A stretch of 64,000 bases of DNA, from assembly GCA_947625305.1 (NCBI GenBank), contig CANQNW010000011.1, positions 1-64,000 of the forward strand, given 5' to 3'. The notes under the pieces were generated by a model, which saw only the letters and a program-made list of their open reading frames with translations, made no database searches and was not told the origin of the DNA. How positions within the stretch are numbered: the stretch's first letter is position 1; each line of letters starts with the position of its first letter. A program made the position numbers and the translations under genes. Shown piece by piece: positions 9,233-18,470 of this stretch. This stretch comes from Candidatus Gastranaerophilales bacterium (lineage in GTDB: Bacteria; Cyanobacteriota; Vampirovibrionia; Gastranaerophilales; Gastranaerophilaceae).

Positions 9233-11264
9233 GTTCTGATTTTATTATTTCAATTTCTTTTGACCAGTCAAAAGATTTTGTCTGTCTTATTATTTCAACA
9301 CTATTGTACCAAGGGGTAGTTTTAGTATCATCAAACCAGCGCCATTCTGCTGTTTGAGGGATTAACAGTTTTGTTTTAACTCCTAATGCACCTGCCATAT
9401 GAACAATGGAGGAATCTATTGTTATAAGAAGGTCTATGCAGTTTAAAAGAGCGGCTGTGTCACTGTAGTCTTTTATATAACTGCTTAGATTAATTATATT
9501 ATCGGTTTCATTTTCATTATTTTCTATTTGGAAGGAATATACTTGAACACCTTTTAATTGCGCAAGTTCCTCAATATATTTATAAGATAATGCTCTGTTT
9601 CTGAATATTCTTTTATTTCCCTGATAGAATACACCTGCTTTTAATTTTTTAGTATTAAATATTTCGAGTTTTTTAAAACTTTTTATTTTATTACTATCAG
9701 CCTTTAAATATCCTTCTGCAAAAGGAATATTATTAAAATCCATATTTAGTGCATATGCTGAATCCATTATTTGTAATATAGTATCAAAATCTTCAATATC
9801 TTTAGACTTTTTATAGACAGGTATATCAGGATAATTAATTTTCAATATATCAATAAGTTCATTATCGGTTTGCAGAGCAATTTCACTGCCTGTTTCTTTT
9901 AAAAATGGAAGATATCTGCAAAACATTATTGTATCGCCAAGCCCGCAATTTGAGTATACCAGTACTTTTTTATCAGAAATTTCTGTCGATTTATTCCATA
10001 TTTTTTCTTTTAAACTTTCTCTCATCTTAGTTTCAAGGTATCTTAACCCGTATAAACTCATGCCTTTTTCAAAATCTTTTTTTTGAAGATATATCATTGC
10101 AAGTGATAATTTTGATTTTAAAGGCACGTTCGGATTTTTTGATATTTCCGTAAATATTTTTTCTGCCTCGTTTATCTTACCCATATATTTAAGAGCAGAT
10201 GCTTTACTATGCTTGTAATTTATGTTATTAGGATTTAACTCCAGAGCTTTCTCATAATACTTGAGAGCTGTTCTGTATTTGCCGTAATCCATATAATTAG
10301 TTCCTATAAGAGCATAGGCTTCTGCACAATCAGCATTATTTTTAACAGTTTTTCTTAGCAGCCTTAAACTTTTGTCATTATAATAAAAGTCTCTATATAC
10401 CTGCGCTAATAACAAACATACAGTTTCATCCTTAGGAGATATTTTATAAGCACTTTCAAGCAGTTTAACACATTCTTCATTATTAGCCTCCTTATATAAA
10501 GATGCTAAATTTATTATTGAAGAAATGTGGCACGGATTTATCCTTAATGCCGCTATATAGTATTTTTGAGCCAGCTCTTTATCATTAATTTTTGAATAAT
10601 ATATTCCTGCATTATAATAATATAAGTAATTCTTATTATTCAGCATAATGCATATTTTTAATTCATTAAGAGCGGATACAAAATCATTTTCATCAGCATA
10701 TATATCAGATAATAATGAATGAACGGTTTCACTATCAGGTTTAAGCTCTACAGCTCTTAATGCATATTTTTTCGATAAATAATTCTTATCAAGTTCTTTA
10801 TATGTATTTGCAAGATTGTACAAAGATGAAAAATGATTTGGGTTTATTTCTATAGCATTTAAATAAGAACTAATTGACTTATTATAATTACCAGCCTTTT
10901 TATATGCAATGCCTAAGGAATATAAAATATCATCGGTAGGCTCTTCTTGCGCAATTTTGCTAAAAATATTAATTGCATTCTCCGTTTGTCCCGCCTCAAA
11001 GTATGCCTTTGCAAGATTTCCCGATATATATGCAGTAGGCTTGAAGATGGCTGCCTTAGACAAATACCTTATTGCATCATTATACCTGCCCTGAACAATA
11101 CATAATAAGCCGTACAAATTTAATATATTTATATCATTTGGATTAATCTGAAGAAGCAGAGTGTATATTTTCTCTGCCTCCTCAAATTCATTATTTTTAT
11201 GAAGTTTAAAAGCTCTATCTGATAATTCTTTGTATCTGCCGTCCATGATTAAATCATAGCACAA
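9213..11264 (-). CDS. TPR protein with C-terminal glycosyltransferase domain
   Basis: A 683-residue protein. Residues of about 8 to 400 are roughly ten tetratricopeptide repeats (repeating units such as AIEINPNHFSSLYNLANTYKEL). Residues of about 430 to 680 resemble the GT9/GT41-like domain that often follows TPRs in bacteria: GLGDTIMFCRYLPFL near the start, and a donor-site segment LLITIDSSIVHMAGALGVKT typical of ADP-heptose-transferase folds. The expected role is transfer of a sugar to a protein or glycan, with the TPRs choosing the partner. The acceptor is unknown. It lies one base from the downstream end of the glycogen synthase gene and is probably in the same transcript. Confidence 0.75.
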   Translation of the reverse strand: MCYDLIMDGRYKELSDRAFKLHKNNEFEEAEKIYTLLLQINPNDINILNLYGLLCIVQGRYNDAIRYLSKAAIFKPTAYISGNLAKAYFEAGQTENAINIFSKIAQEEPTDDILYSLGIAYKKAGNYNKSISSYLNAIEINPNHFSSLYNLANTYKELDKNYLSKKYALRAVELKPDSETVHSLLSDIYADENDFVSALNELKICIMLNNKNYLYYYNAGIYYSKINDKELAQKYYIAALRINPCHISSIINLASLYKEANNEECVKLLESAYKISPKDETVCLLLAQVYRDFYYNDKSLRLLRKTVKNNADCAEAYALIGTNYMDYGKYRTALKYYEKALELNPNNINYKHSKASALKYMGKINEAEKIFTEISKNPNVPLKSKLSLAMIYLQKKDFEKGMSLYGLRYLETKMRESLKEKIWNKSTEISDKKVLVYSNCGLGDTIMFCRYLPFLKETGSEIALQTDNELIDILKINYPDIPVYKKSKDIEDFDTILQIMDSAYALNMDFNNIPFAEGYLKADSNKIKSFKKLEIFNTKKLKAGVFYQGNKRIFRNRALSYKYIEELAQLKGVQVYSFQIENNENETDNIINLSSYIKDYSDTAALLNCIDLLITIDSSIVHMAGALGVKTKLLIPQTAEWRWFDDTKTTPWYNSVEIIRQTKSFDWSKEIEIIKSELDEYKR

Positions 11265-11265
11265 A

Positions 11266-13962
11266 TTATTGATTTACATCAGATAATTTTTCTTTGTTTA
11301 TTCCTGCTTTTTCAAGATAATCAAAACAAGGGCCTTTTTTACCCGGTTGAATCCAGCTGAAATCTTCGTCAATTGAATCTCTTACCATTTGTTTGTATTG
11401 TTCCGGATTATCAAAATATATTTTTAAAGCTTTTTTCATTGCTTCATACAATTGAACAGCATCAAACTTTTTATTTTTATCTGTCAGTATTGCGTTTTGC
11501 TTACCGTCTCTGTTTAATGTATCTACAATACCGCCAACGGCAGATGCTATTACGGGAGTACCGAGTGCTAAAGCTTCACTTTGAGTTAATCCGCATGGTT
11601 CAAATATTGATGACATTATGAAGAAGTCGCTTGAAGATGTCAAAGCCGCCATAGGTGCATAGCCCTTAGCAAAAATTACTCTGTCTGAATCTTCTTTTGA
11701 TAATTTATTATTCTTCAGATCAATGATATGGGGGCTTTGCTTATCATTGGCATTGTCATCACCTGCAAGATAAAAGACCGGTTTATTTTTACCCGGGAAA
11801 TCTTTATCCCAGTTTTTATAAAGCATATCAATTGCCTCAGTCAGAATATTAATACCTTTTTGAGATACTAACCTTCCGCAAGAGGTTATAATAGGTGTTG
11901 TCTTCAGTTCTTCATCAGTTAACTTAGGAAGTGTCATGCCTTGAGTTGTATCAATAAATTTTAAGTCTTTTTTAGCTGAAGTTTTAGATATTGAGAACGG
12001 AATGATGTAATTATTATAGATTTTTATCTTGTTCTTTAATCTTCTTTCCATTATTTCATCAATTGTATTTTCTCTGTTATATGTATCAAGCTCTTGACCT
12101 GTTAATTCTTTTGTTTTTTCTGCCGTAGCTTCAATTGATAATATATTGAAATCATTACCGTTTATAATTCCGACTAAAGATTTTTGCTTATTTTTTTGAG
12201 TTAATGCCCATTGAAGTTCACCCGATAAATCAGCATGGTCTTTTGAAATTAATTCATTTGCATAGTTTTGAGAAACAGGACAGAAATAATCACTTAAACA
12301 TATACCTAAATTCAATAAGTTAACATGATTTTGAGAGTAATCACTTTCATTAAGTAACAGTACATTGTCGAGATTTTTTAATCCCGCATCGGATTTATCC
12401 GTAGCAGATGCTTTGCAATTAGCATTTGATACAATATCATAAGTATATTTATCAAATAATGTATTTAAAATATTTGAAGTTGCTTCACGGCGCTGTTCAT
12501 CGTTATTATTATTTTTGGTTGAACCCTGATACATTGCATTATGACCGATAGTAATGATATTAATATTTTTTAATTTGTTTGCAACCTCTTTAGGAATATT
12601 ACCAAATTCAGCTTCAACAGGAGCTTTATATCTTGCCAATGCAGCAATTGGTGCTGCCTGCCAATCATTTAATAAAAGTGCATCCATTTTTGGTATGCTC
12701 TTAAATGCAGCCTCATCATACAATGAAAGATTTTTAAGGATATTGGGATTTTTCTTGATTACTTCTCCTTTTTCATTATAAAGGACTTTACCGATTTGAA
12801 CATCATCAATACATTCTCTTAATTTTGCAAGTTCATAAACAACTTTTGAGAAAAATGCAAACTTTTCGGGTTCCTCTGTTTTTGCTCCGGTAGAGTATAT
12901 AGAACCGTTGAAATAGTTATCATTTTTAATAAATATTAACGGTTTGCCGTTATTTTCAGCCATATATACTTCGACATCTTCAGTTTTTGACTTTCCTGCT
13001 TGGAATGTATCAACTTGAAAGGAGGCTAATTTTTTAAGATCGTATGCTTTATTATTTTTATATTGATAATTGTAAATACCGTCTTTTTCCGTAAACGCAG
13101 AAATTCCGTTATCCAGATACATTGGAAGAAAAGTAGGAAGTTTAACTCCTATTTTGTCAAAGTTATTTTGAATTGCAACAGGAACACTTCCCAATCCGCC
13201 TTCTTTTATCGGCTGAAATTCTGATGTAACAGACCATAAGCAAGGATGATCAGAATCAATAGGTTTTGCAACAGGCGGTTTCTTTAAATATTGTTCACTT
13301 GTTTTTTGTATTTCATCAGCTAATTTATCATTTATGGGTGTTTCATTTTTTAATAACTGAATGCCGTAATAATTACTTAAATATTTTTTTCCGAGATTAT
13401 TTCCGTTTGTTAAAGAACTGTGCTGAACTGAGGATAGTGCATTTCTCCAGTTGTTTCGTTCATTATTAACTGTTTTTATTACTTCATCAACTTCTTCTTT
13501 ATCTTCTTTCTTAAGAGCAGCAGTTTTATCATCAGCTAATTTACCTGCTTTATATGCGCCTGTCATGCCTGCTATACCAAGTATAGCAGCCCACATTTTT
13601 GCATCTGCGGCTTTACCGGCATTTATTGTTTCCTCCGCAGCTGACTTATATTTGCTAAAATCTGTCTTTACATTTCCTACTTCTTTTGAAAGTGTTGTAA
13701 CAGTATCCTTTAAGCTTTCCATGGAATCTTTTAAAATTTTTGAATTTTTGTTGGTAATTTTATAAGTAATTAAGGCCGTAACAGGGATTGCGACCAGTGG
13801 TAAAACCACAGGCGCCGCTTTTTTAGCCGCATCTATATATTTTTGTTTTTTTGTTTTTTCAACAGCCGTATTTGCTTGATTTTGTAACTCAACCCTTTGT
13901 ACATTCGGTGCCGTCATAGTTACAGCCGGTACTGAAATGTTTGAAAATATCCCTGACGTCAT
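11266..13962 (-). CDS. Glycogen/starch synthase-like GT5 protein with membrane-spanning N-terminal extension
   Basis: An 898-residue protein. From about residue 235 it is a GT5 glucosyltransferase: EGGLGSVP corresponds to the ADP-glucose-binding KxGGL loop, TSCGRLVSQKGINIL starts the C-terminal Rossmann domain, and SIFEPCGLTQSEALALGTPVIA is the donor-site EPxG motif with its conserved glutamate. Ordinary GlgA is about 480 residues. The extra 230 N-terminal residues contain a hydrophobic helix near residues 50-67 (VVLPLVAIPVTALITY) and a predicted coiled-coil stretch, so the enzyme may be tethered to a membrane. Several insertions in the catalytic region make it divergent. AGGGG upstream of the ATG supports the start. 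Confidence 0.75.
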   Translation of the reverse strand: MTSGIFSNISVPAVTMTAPNVQRVELQNQANTAVEKTKKQKYIDAAKKAAPVVLPLVAIPVTALITYKITNKNSKILKDSMESLKDTVTTLSKEVGNVKTDFSKYKSAAEETINAGKAADAKMWAAILGIAGMTGAYKAGKLADDKTAALKKEDKEEVDEVIKTVNNERNNWRNALSSVQHSSLTNGNNLGKKYLSNYYGIQLLKNETPINDKLADEIQKTSEQYLKKPPVAKPIDSDHPCLWSVTSEFQPIKEGGLGSVPVAIQNNFDKIGVKLPTFLPMYLDNGISAFTEKDGIYNYQYKNNKAYDLKKLASFQVDTFQAGKSKTEDVEVYMAENNGKPLIFIKNDNYFNGSIYSTGAKTEEPEKFAFFSKVVYELAKLRECIDDVQIGKVLYNEKGEVIKKNPNILKNLSLYDEAAFKSIPKMDALLLNDWQAAPIAALARYKAPVEAEFGNIPKEVANKLKNINIITIGHNAMYQGSTKNNNNDEQRREATSNILNTLFDKYTYDIVSNANCKASATDKSDAGLKNLDNVLLLNESDYSQNHVNLLNLGICLSDYFCPVSQNYANELISKDHADLSGELQWALTQKNKQKSLVGIINGNDFNILSIEATAEKTKELTGQELDTYNRENTIDEIMERRLKNKIKIYNNYIIPFSISKTSAKKDLKFIDTTQGMTLPKLTDEELKTTPIITSCGRLVSQKGINILTEAIDMLYKNWDKDFPGKNKPVFYLAGDDNANDKQSPHIIDLKNNKLSKEDSDRVIFAKGYAPMAALTSSSDFFIMSSIFEPCGLTQSEALALGTPVIASAVGGIVDTLNRDGKQNAILTDKNKKFDAVQLYEAMKKALKIYFDNPEQYKQMVRDSIDEDFSWIQPGKKGPCFDYLEKAGINKEKLSDVNQ

Positions 13963-14016
13963 ACTTTTATACCCCTATTATAAACACATATGTCTAAAAC
14001 ACGTAAAGCCTTTTTT

Positions 14017-14037
14017 TTTGCTGGTTTTCCAGCTTTT
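14017..14037. other. Short GC-rich hairpin upstream of the GT5 gene
   Basis: GCTGG-TTTT-CCAGC at 14020-14033, followed by TTTTATT on the plus strand and by a run of nine A residues on the minus strand. It lies about 60 bases upstream of the GT5 start codon, in the probable 5' leader of that minus-strand gene. It could stop antisense transcription or simply be leader structure. Confidence 0.35.
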
Positions 14038-14172
14038 ATTAAGAAATTGTTACATTATTTTTGAGACCTTTTTTATAATATACAACATTTTATAAAATTT
14101 GTTAATTTTATTTTATTTAATAAAACTTTCATAATAAAATATTGCTGATAGATTAGTTAACGGAATTAAATT

Positions 14173-15987
14173 ATGAAATTAAAAAATACACAAGCACTTA
14201 CTTCTTTTCAGTACGGGTGGCTTTTAAAAAGAATATTTCCATACATAAAAAAGTTCATGGGAAGGGTTATTCTCGGGTTTTTGGTAGCTATCCCCGTCGG
14301 TTTATTGGACGGAGTTGTTTCATTCTCTTTAAAACCTTATATGGATTATGTTGTTGGAAAACAAAATCTGGTTTTGTTCGGGCATGAAATACCATATATT
14401 GTACTTGCATATTCCATGCCGATTGCAATTGTTCTTTTTGCCGTAATACAAGGTTTGTTAAAATATCTTAATTCTTATCTTACTAATTGGACAAGCCTCA
14501 AAATTACAAACTCAATTAAAACTGATTTATTTGCAAAACTTATTTTTATGGATTCTTCTTTCTTTGTTGAAAATTCTTCGGGTATTATTATCAGCAGATA
14601 CCTGTCTGATTCGGATATTGCCTCAAGAGGTATTGTAGAAGAGATTAAAGTCTTTATAATCAGTGTCTTTGGTGCTGTTTCATTAATAACTGTTATGCTT
14701 TACAGTTCATGGAAACTGGCATTGGTTGGAGTTCTTGTTTTATCTGTTGCATGCCTGCCCGTACTCTTGATAAGAAAAAAAATTAAATCTGTTTCAAATA
14801 AAAATGCCGTAATTTCAGGGGAAATAACAACTATTTTTAACGAAACATACTCGGGTAATAAAGTAATTACCGCATACAATTTACAGGACAGAAGTAAAGA
14901 AATGTTTAAAAATGCAATAAATGACAGTTTTAATGTATCAATTTCACTGACAAAAAGAGTCGGCTGGATGTCACCTATAATGTACTTAATTGCATCGTGC
15001 GGAATTGCATTTGTATTGGCATTTGGTACAAAGTTAATATATGAAGGAAGTATGACCCCTGGGTCTTTTGCTTCTTTTGTTACTTCATTGCTTCTTTTGT
15101 ATAAACCCGTAAAAAATCTCGGTGATACACTTACAAATTTCCAAAATATATTTGTCGCATTAGGAAGAGTTTTTGAGTTATTTGATTATATTCCGACAAT
15201 TGTTGATAAAGACAATACCGTTCCTCTGCCTCCTATTCGTGATGGTATACAATTTGAAAATGTTACTTTTGGATATTCAGACGATATTGATGTATTAAAG
15301 AATATTTCACTTTATGTTAAAAAGGGTGAAACTATTGCTATTGTTGGAAATTCAGGAGGGGGAAAATCTACATTGGTTAATTTGATACCAAGATTTTATG
15401 ATGTAAAATCAGGTGAAATTAAATTTGATGGAATTAACATAAATAATTTTAAATTATCCGATTTAAGAAATAACATTTCGTTTGTATTTCAGGATAACTT
15501 TCTGTTTACCGGTACTATTAAAGAGAATATAATGCTTTCAAATGAAAATGCAACTGAAGATGAATTAAAAGCAGTTCTAACCGCATCACATTTGGATGAC
15601 GTCATAAATTCATTGCCGGACGGACTAAATACAATGCTTGGTGAGAGAGGTCTGACATTATCGGGCGGACAAAGACAAAGAGTTGCCATTGCAAGAGCTA
15701 TGTTAAAAAATACTCCGATAGTAATTCTTGATGAAGCAACATCTGCATTAGATAATGAATCTGAAGCTGTTGTTCAAAAAGCATTGGATAACCTTATGAA
15801 AAATAAAACCGTTTTTGTTATTGCACACAGACTTTCGACAATTAAAAATGCCGACAGAATCGCTGTTATTAATGACGGCTCATTGGTAGAACTTGGAACA
15901 CACGAGGAATTAATGAGTATTGACAACGGAGAATATAAGCATTTGTATGAAATGCAGTTTAACAATTCAAAGGAGGCTGTTGTATAA
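14173..15987 (+). CDS. msbA: MsbA-like lipid/exporter ABC transporter (fused TM and ATPase)
   Basis: A 604-residue half transporter, the usual length for MsbA. Six membrane helices occupy about residues 25-310. The ATPase has Walker [10 protein letters not shown], a Q-loop in FVFQDN, the signature LSGGQRQR, Walker [12 protein letters not shown] and the switch histidine in VIAHRLST. The family flips lipid A core or other lipid-linked molecules across the inner membrane. Its tight linkage (2 bases) to a UDP-glucuronate decarboxylase gene hints at a role in surface glycolipid export. The precise cargo is not readable. Confidence 0.88.
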   Translation: MKLKNTQALTSFQYGWLLKRIFPYIKKFMGRVILGFLVAIPVGLLDGVVSFSLKPYMDYVVGKQNLVLFGHEIPYIVLAYSMPIAIVLFAVIQGLLKYLNSYLTNWTSLKITNSIKTDLFAKLIFMDSSFFVENSSGIIISRYLSDSDIASRGIVEEIKVFIISVFGAVSLITVMLYSSWKLALVGVLVLSVACLPVLLIRKKIKSVSNKNAVISGEITTIFNETYSGNKVITAYNLQDRSKEMFKNAINDSFNVSISLTKRVGWMSPIMYLIASCGIAFVLAFGTKLIYEGSMTPGSFASFVTSLLLLYKPVKNLGDTLTNFQNIFVALGRVFELFDYIPTIVDKDNTVPLPPIRDGIQFENVTFGYSDDIDVLKNISLYVKKGETIAIVGNSGGGKSTLVNLIPRFYDVKSGEIKFDGININNFKLSDLRNNISFVFQDNFLFTGTIKENIMLSNENATEDELKAVLTASHLDDVINSLPDGLNTMLGERGLTLSGGQRQRVAIARAMLKNTPIVILDEATSALDNESEAVVQKALDNLMKNKTVFVIAHRLSTIKNADRIAVINDGSLVELGTHEELMSIDNGEYKHLYEMQFNNSKEAVV

Positions 15988-15989
15988 AT

Positions 15990-16925
15990 ATGAAAAGAAT
16001 TCTTGTAACTGGCGGTGCGGGGTTTATCGGTACACATTTATGCGAACGGCTTTTAAATGAAGGAAATGATGTTATTTGTCTTGATAATTTTTTTACGGGG
16101 TCAAAAGACAATATAAGACATCTTATCGGGAATAAAAATTTTGAACTTGTAAGGCATGACGTAATAAAAGAATATTATGCCGAAGTAGACCAAATATATA
16201 ATTTAGCTTGCCCTGCATCACCCGTTCATTATCAGTATAACCCAATAAAAACAGTAAAAACATCTGTAATGGGTGTTATAAATATGCTCGGTCTTGCTAA
16301 AAGATGTAAAGCAAGAATACTTCAGGCAAGTACAAGCGAAGTATACGGCGACCCGAAAGTTCATCCGCAGGTTGAATCATACTGGGGCAATGTTAATCCT
16401 ATCGGAATAAGAAGCTGTTATGATGAAGGAAAGCGCTGCGCCGAAACACTTATGATGGATTATTACAGACAAAATAAAGTTGATATAAGAATTGCCCGTA
16501 TTTTTAATACTTACGGGCCCAAAATGGCTGTTAATGACGGCAGAGTTGTTTCTAATTTTATTATTCAGGCGCTAAGAAATGAACCGATTACTGTTTACGG
16601 AGACGGCAATCAAACCAGAGCTTTTTGTTATGTATCTGATTTAGTTGACGGACTTATTAAACTGATGAATAATGATAAAAAATTCATCGGCCCTGTTAAT
16701 TTGGGAAATCCTTCTGAATTTAAAATTATTGATTTTGCAAAATTGATTATTAAATTAACTAATTCAAATTCTGAAATTGTATTTGAACCGCTACCGTCTG
16801 ATGATCCGATTCAACGTGAACCTGATATTACAATTGCAAAGACTGTACTTGACTGGGTACCTACTGTTAATATAGAAAACGGTTTAATAAAGACAATTGA
16901 GTATTTTTCCCGAATTATTGCGTAA
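15990..16925 (+). CDS. UDP-glucuronate decarboxylase (UDP-xylose synthase)-like epimerase
   Basis: A 311-residue short-chain dehydrogenase of the extended type. NAD-binding [10 protein letters not shown] at residues 8-17, [14 protein letters not shown] (the signature segment of UDP-xylose synthase), TSEVYG with the active-site serine or threonine, and YDEGKRCAE providing the YxxxK catalytic pair. [11 protein letters not shown] is also typical of this branch. The reaction is UDP-glucuronate to UDP-xylose plus CO2. No UDP-glucose dehydrogenase is seen in the window, so the substrate must come from elsewhere. It starts 2 bases after the ABC transporter stop and overlaps its transcript. Confidence 0.88.
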   Translation: MKRILVTGGAGFIGTHLCERLLNEGNDVICLDNFFTGSKDNIRHLIGNKNFELVRHDVIKEYYAEVDQIYNLACPASPVHYQYNPIKTVKTSVMGVINMLGLAKRCKARILQASTSEVYGDPKVHPQVESYWGNVNPIGIRSCYDEGKRCAETLMMDYYRQNKVDIRIARIFNTYGPKMAVNDGRVVSNFIIQALRNEPITVYGDGNQTRAFCYVSDLVDGLIKLMNNDKKFIGPVNLGNPSEFKIIDFAKLIIKLTNSNSEIVFEPLPSDDPIQREPDITIAKTVLDWVPTVNIENGLIKTIEYFSRIIA

Positions 16926-16940
16926 TTTTAGCTATTTTGT

Positions 16941-16969
16941 TTGCCACCCTGCTTGATATTTTGTATAAT
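16941..16969 (+). promoter_or_regulatory. Strong sigma-70-type promoter, probably leaderless
   Basis: TTGCCA at 16941-16946, a 17-base spacer, and a consensus TATAAT at 16964-16969. A start site 7 bases after the -10 falls on the A of the ATG at 16976, so the message would have no 5' leader. Confidence 0.65.
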
Positions 16970-16975
16970 ATTGAC

Positions 16976-18046
16976 ATGGACAGTGAAAGTAAAAATTTTA
17001 TTATTAATGAGTTAATTAAAACAATTGTTGAAAATCCTAATAATTCTGACAATTATTTAAGACTTGCAAACATTTATCTTAAAGATAATCAATTTGATAG
17101 AGCAATAAGTGTTTATGACAGTTTATTAAATTTTGAACCTGAAAATTATATTGCGTTAACAAATTTAGGAAGTATTTATTTTTGCAAAAATGATTTTAAA
17201 AAAGCAGTAAATTACTACTTGAGAGCATCTAATCTCGGGATTGAAGATGTAAATGTATATTATAACCTCGGCAATGCTTATGCGGAACTTGGTGAATTTA
17301 AACAATCTATTTCAAATTACATTAAAGCTTTAAATCTTGATAAAAATAATTATAAAGTATATTCTGCTATTGCAATGCTTTACCAGGATAAGGAAAATTA
17401 TGATGAAGCTTTAAGATATTATGAAAAAGCTTTATCGCTTAATCCTAATTTATCCGAAAATTATCTTAATATAGCTTTTGTTTTAATGAAATTAGGAAGA
17501 TATATTGAAGCAGCTGATAATTTTAATTTTGCGTACAATATATCACCCGAGTCTTCAAAATTACTTTTATTCGCTGCTAATGCTTATTCATCTGCATCAG
17601 AATATAATAAAGCTAATGAGTATTTTGATAAAATTATTGAAATTAATCCAAAGTATTATCATTCATATTTATGCTATGCGCTTTCATGTTATGAGCAAAA
17701 AAATATTGAAAAAGCAATTGATTTATATAATATGGCGATTACCCTTAATCCTGAAATGAGTAATGCATATATTCTGCTTGCTAACCTTTATTTTTCGGAA
17801 AAACAATATGAACTTGCGCTTGATTTGTATAAAAAAGTTATTGAACTAAAACCGTCAGATCCCGAGGCATATACTTTGCTGGGCAATACATATGTTATGC
17901 TTAAGGATTTGCGCTCAGCGATTAATATTTATAAACAATGTATTGATATTGATACTGATAATGATGAAATTAAATTAGTTTATACTGAAATTGTTAACGA
18001 GTACATTAAAAACAAGAGTATGGAAGAAAATTCAAATGCAGCCTGA
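16976..18046 (+). CDS. TPR-repeat protein
   Basis: A 356-residue protein built almost entirely of about ten tetratricopeptide repeats (units such as YYEKALSLNPNLSENYLNIAFVL). It has no signal peptide and no catalytic domain, so it is probably a scaffold. An in-frame TTG at 16937 lies upstream of the promoter and is unlikely to be used. The ATG at 16976 has no Shine-Dalgarno, and sits exactly where transcription should begin. The stop overlaps the start of the next gene by 11 bases. Confidence 0.8.
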   Translation: MDSESKNFIINELIKTIVENPNNSDNYLRLANIYLKDNQFDRAISVYDSLLNFEPENYIALTNLGSIYFCKNDFKKAVNYYLRASNLGIEDVNVYYNLGNAYAELGEFKQSISNYIKALNLDKNNYKVYSAIAMLYQDKENYDEALRYYEKALSLNPNLSENYLNIAFVLMKLGRYIEAADNFNFAYNISPESSKLLLFAANAYSSASEYNKANEYFDKIIEINPKYYHSYLCYALSCYEQKNIEKAIDLYNMAITLNPEMSNAYILLANLYFSEKQYELALDLYKKVIELKPSDPEAYTLLGNTYVMLKDLRSAINIYKQCIDIDTDNDEIKLVYTEIVNEYIKNKSMEENSNAA

Positions 18047-18470
18047 GTCATTAAAAATTACACCATTAGAAAAAATTATTTCTATTCTCTCATATGTAAG
18101 TATGGGATTTATTGGATTTATATGGATTATAATTGCTTATTTATGTAAAAGAAAATTAAAATATTTCTTAATGTATAATATTTGCCAATCTATGGTTATA
18201 TCTATATTTTTAGCAATATTAAACCTTCTCCTTGAACTTATTTTCAACATTTTTTCTCATATTCCGATTTTAGATGCAATTGCAGGAATATTAAATTATA
18301 TAATTTCAATAAAAATTGTAAGATTAACTCAAATTGGTTTATCTTTTAACATAATCGAACTGGTTGTATTTTTGTTATTGATTTATTTAATTACGGGTAT
18401 TTGTATGGGAAGATTATTCTATGTTCCCGTTCTTACCAAATTTTTAAATAGAGTAATGAAAAGATTTTAA
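18036..18470 (+). CDS. Small membrane protein, possibly Tic20/DUF4870-like
   Basis: A 144-residue protein with four hydrophobic helices. The first pair flanks a lysine-arginine cluster (CKRKLKYF), followed by YNICQSMVIS, which resembles the 'RFNxxQA' turn of the Tic20/DUF4870 family of cyanobacteria. That match is weak. An upstream in-frame ATG at 17991 is inside the TPR gene, so the ATG at 18036 is preferred. The 11-base overlap with the TPR gene suggests coupled translation. It converges with the RelA/SpoT-like gene, overlapping by 4 bases. Confidence 0.5.
   Translation: MQPESLKITPLEKIISILSYVSMGFIGFIWIIIAYLCKRKLKYFLMYNICQSMVISIFLAILNLLLELIFNIFSHIPILDAIAGILNYIISIKIVRLTQIGLSFNIIELVVFLLLIYLITGICMGRLFYVPVLTKFLNRVMKRF

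Noticed and set aside
13451-13765. 104-residue plus-strand frame within the GT5 gene
   Set aside because: A shadow of the Ala/Lys-rich N-terminal extension on the opposite strand, with no independent signals.
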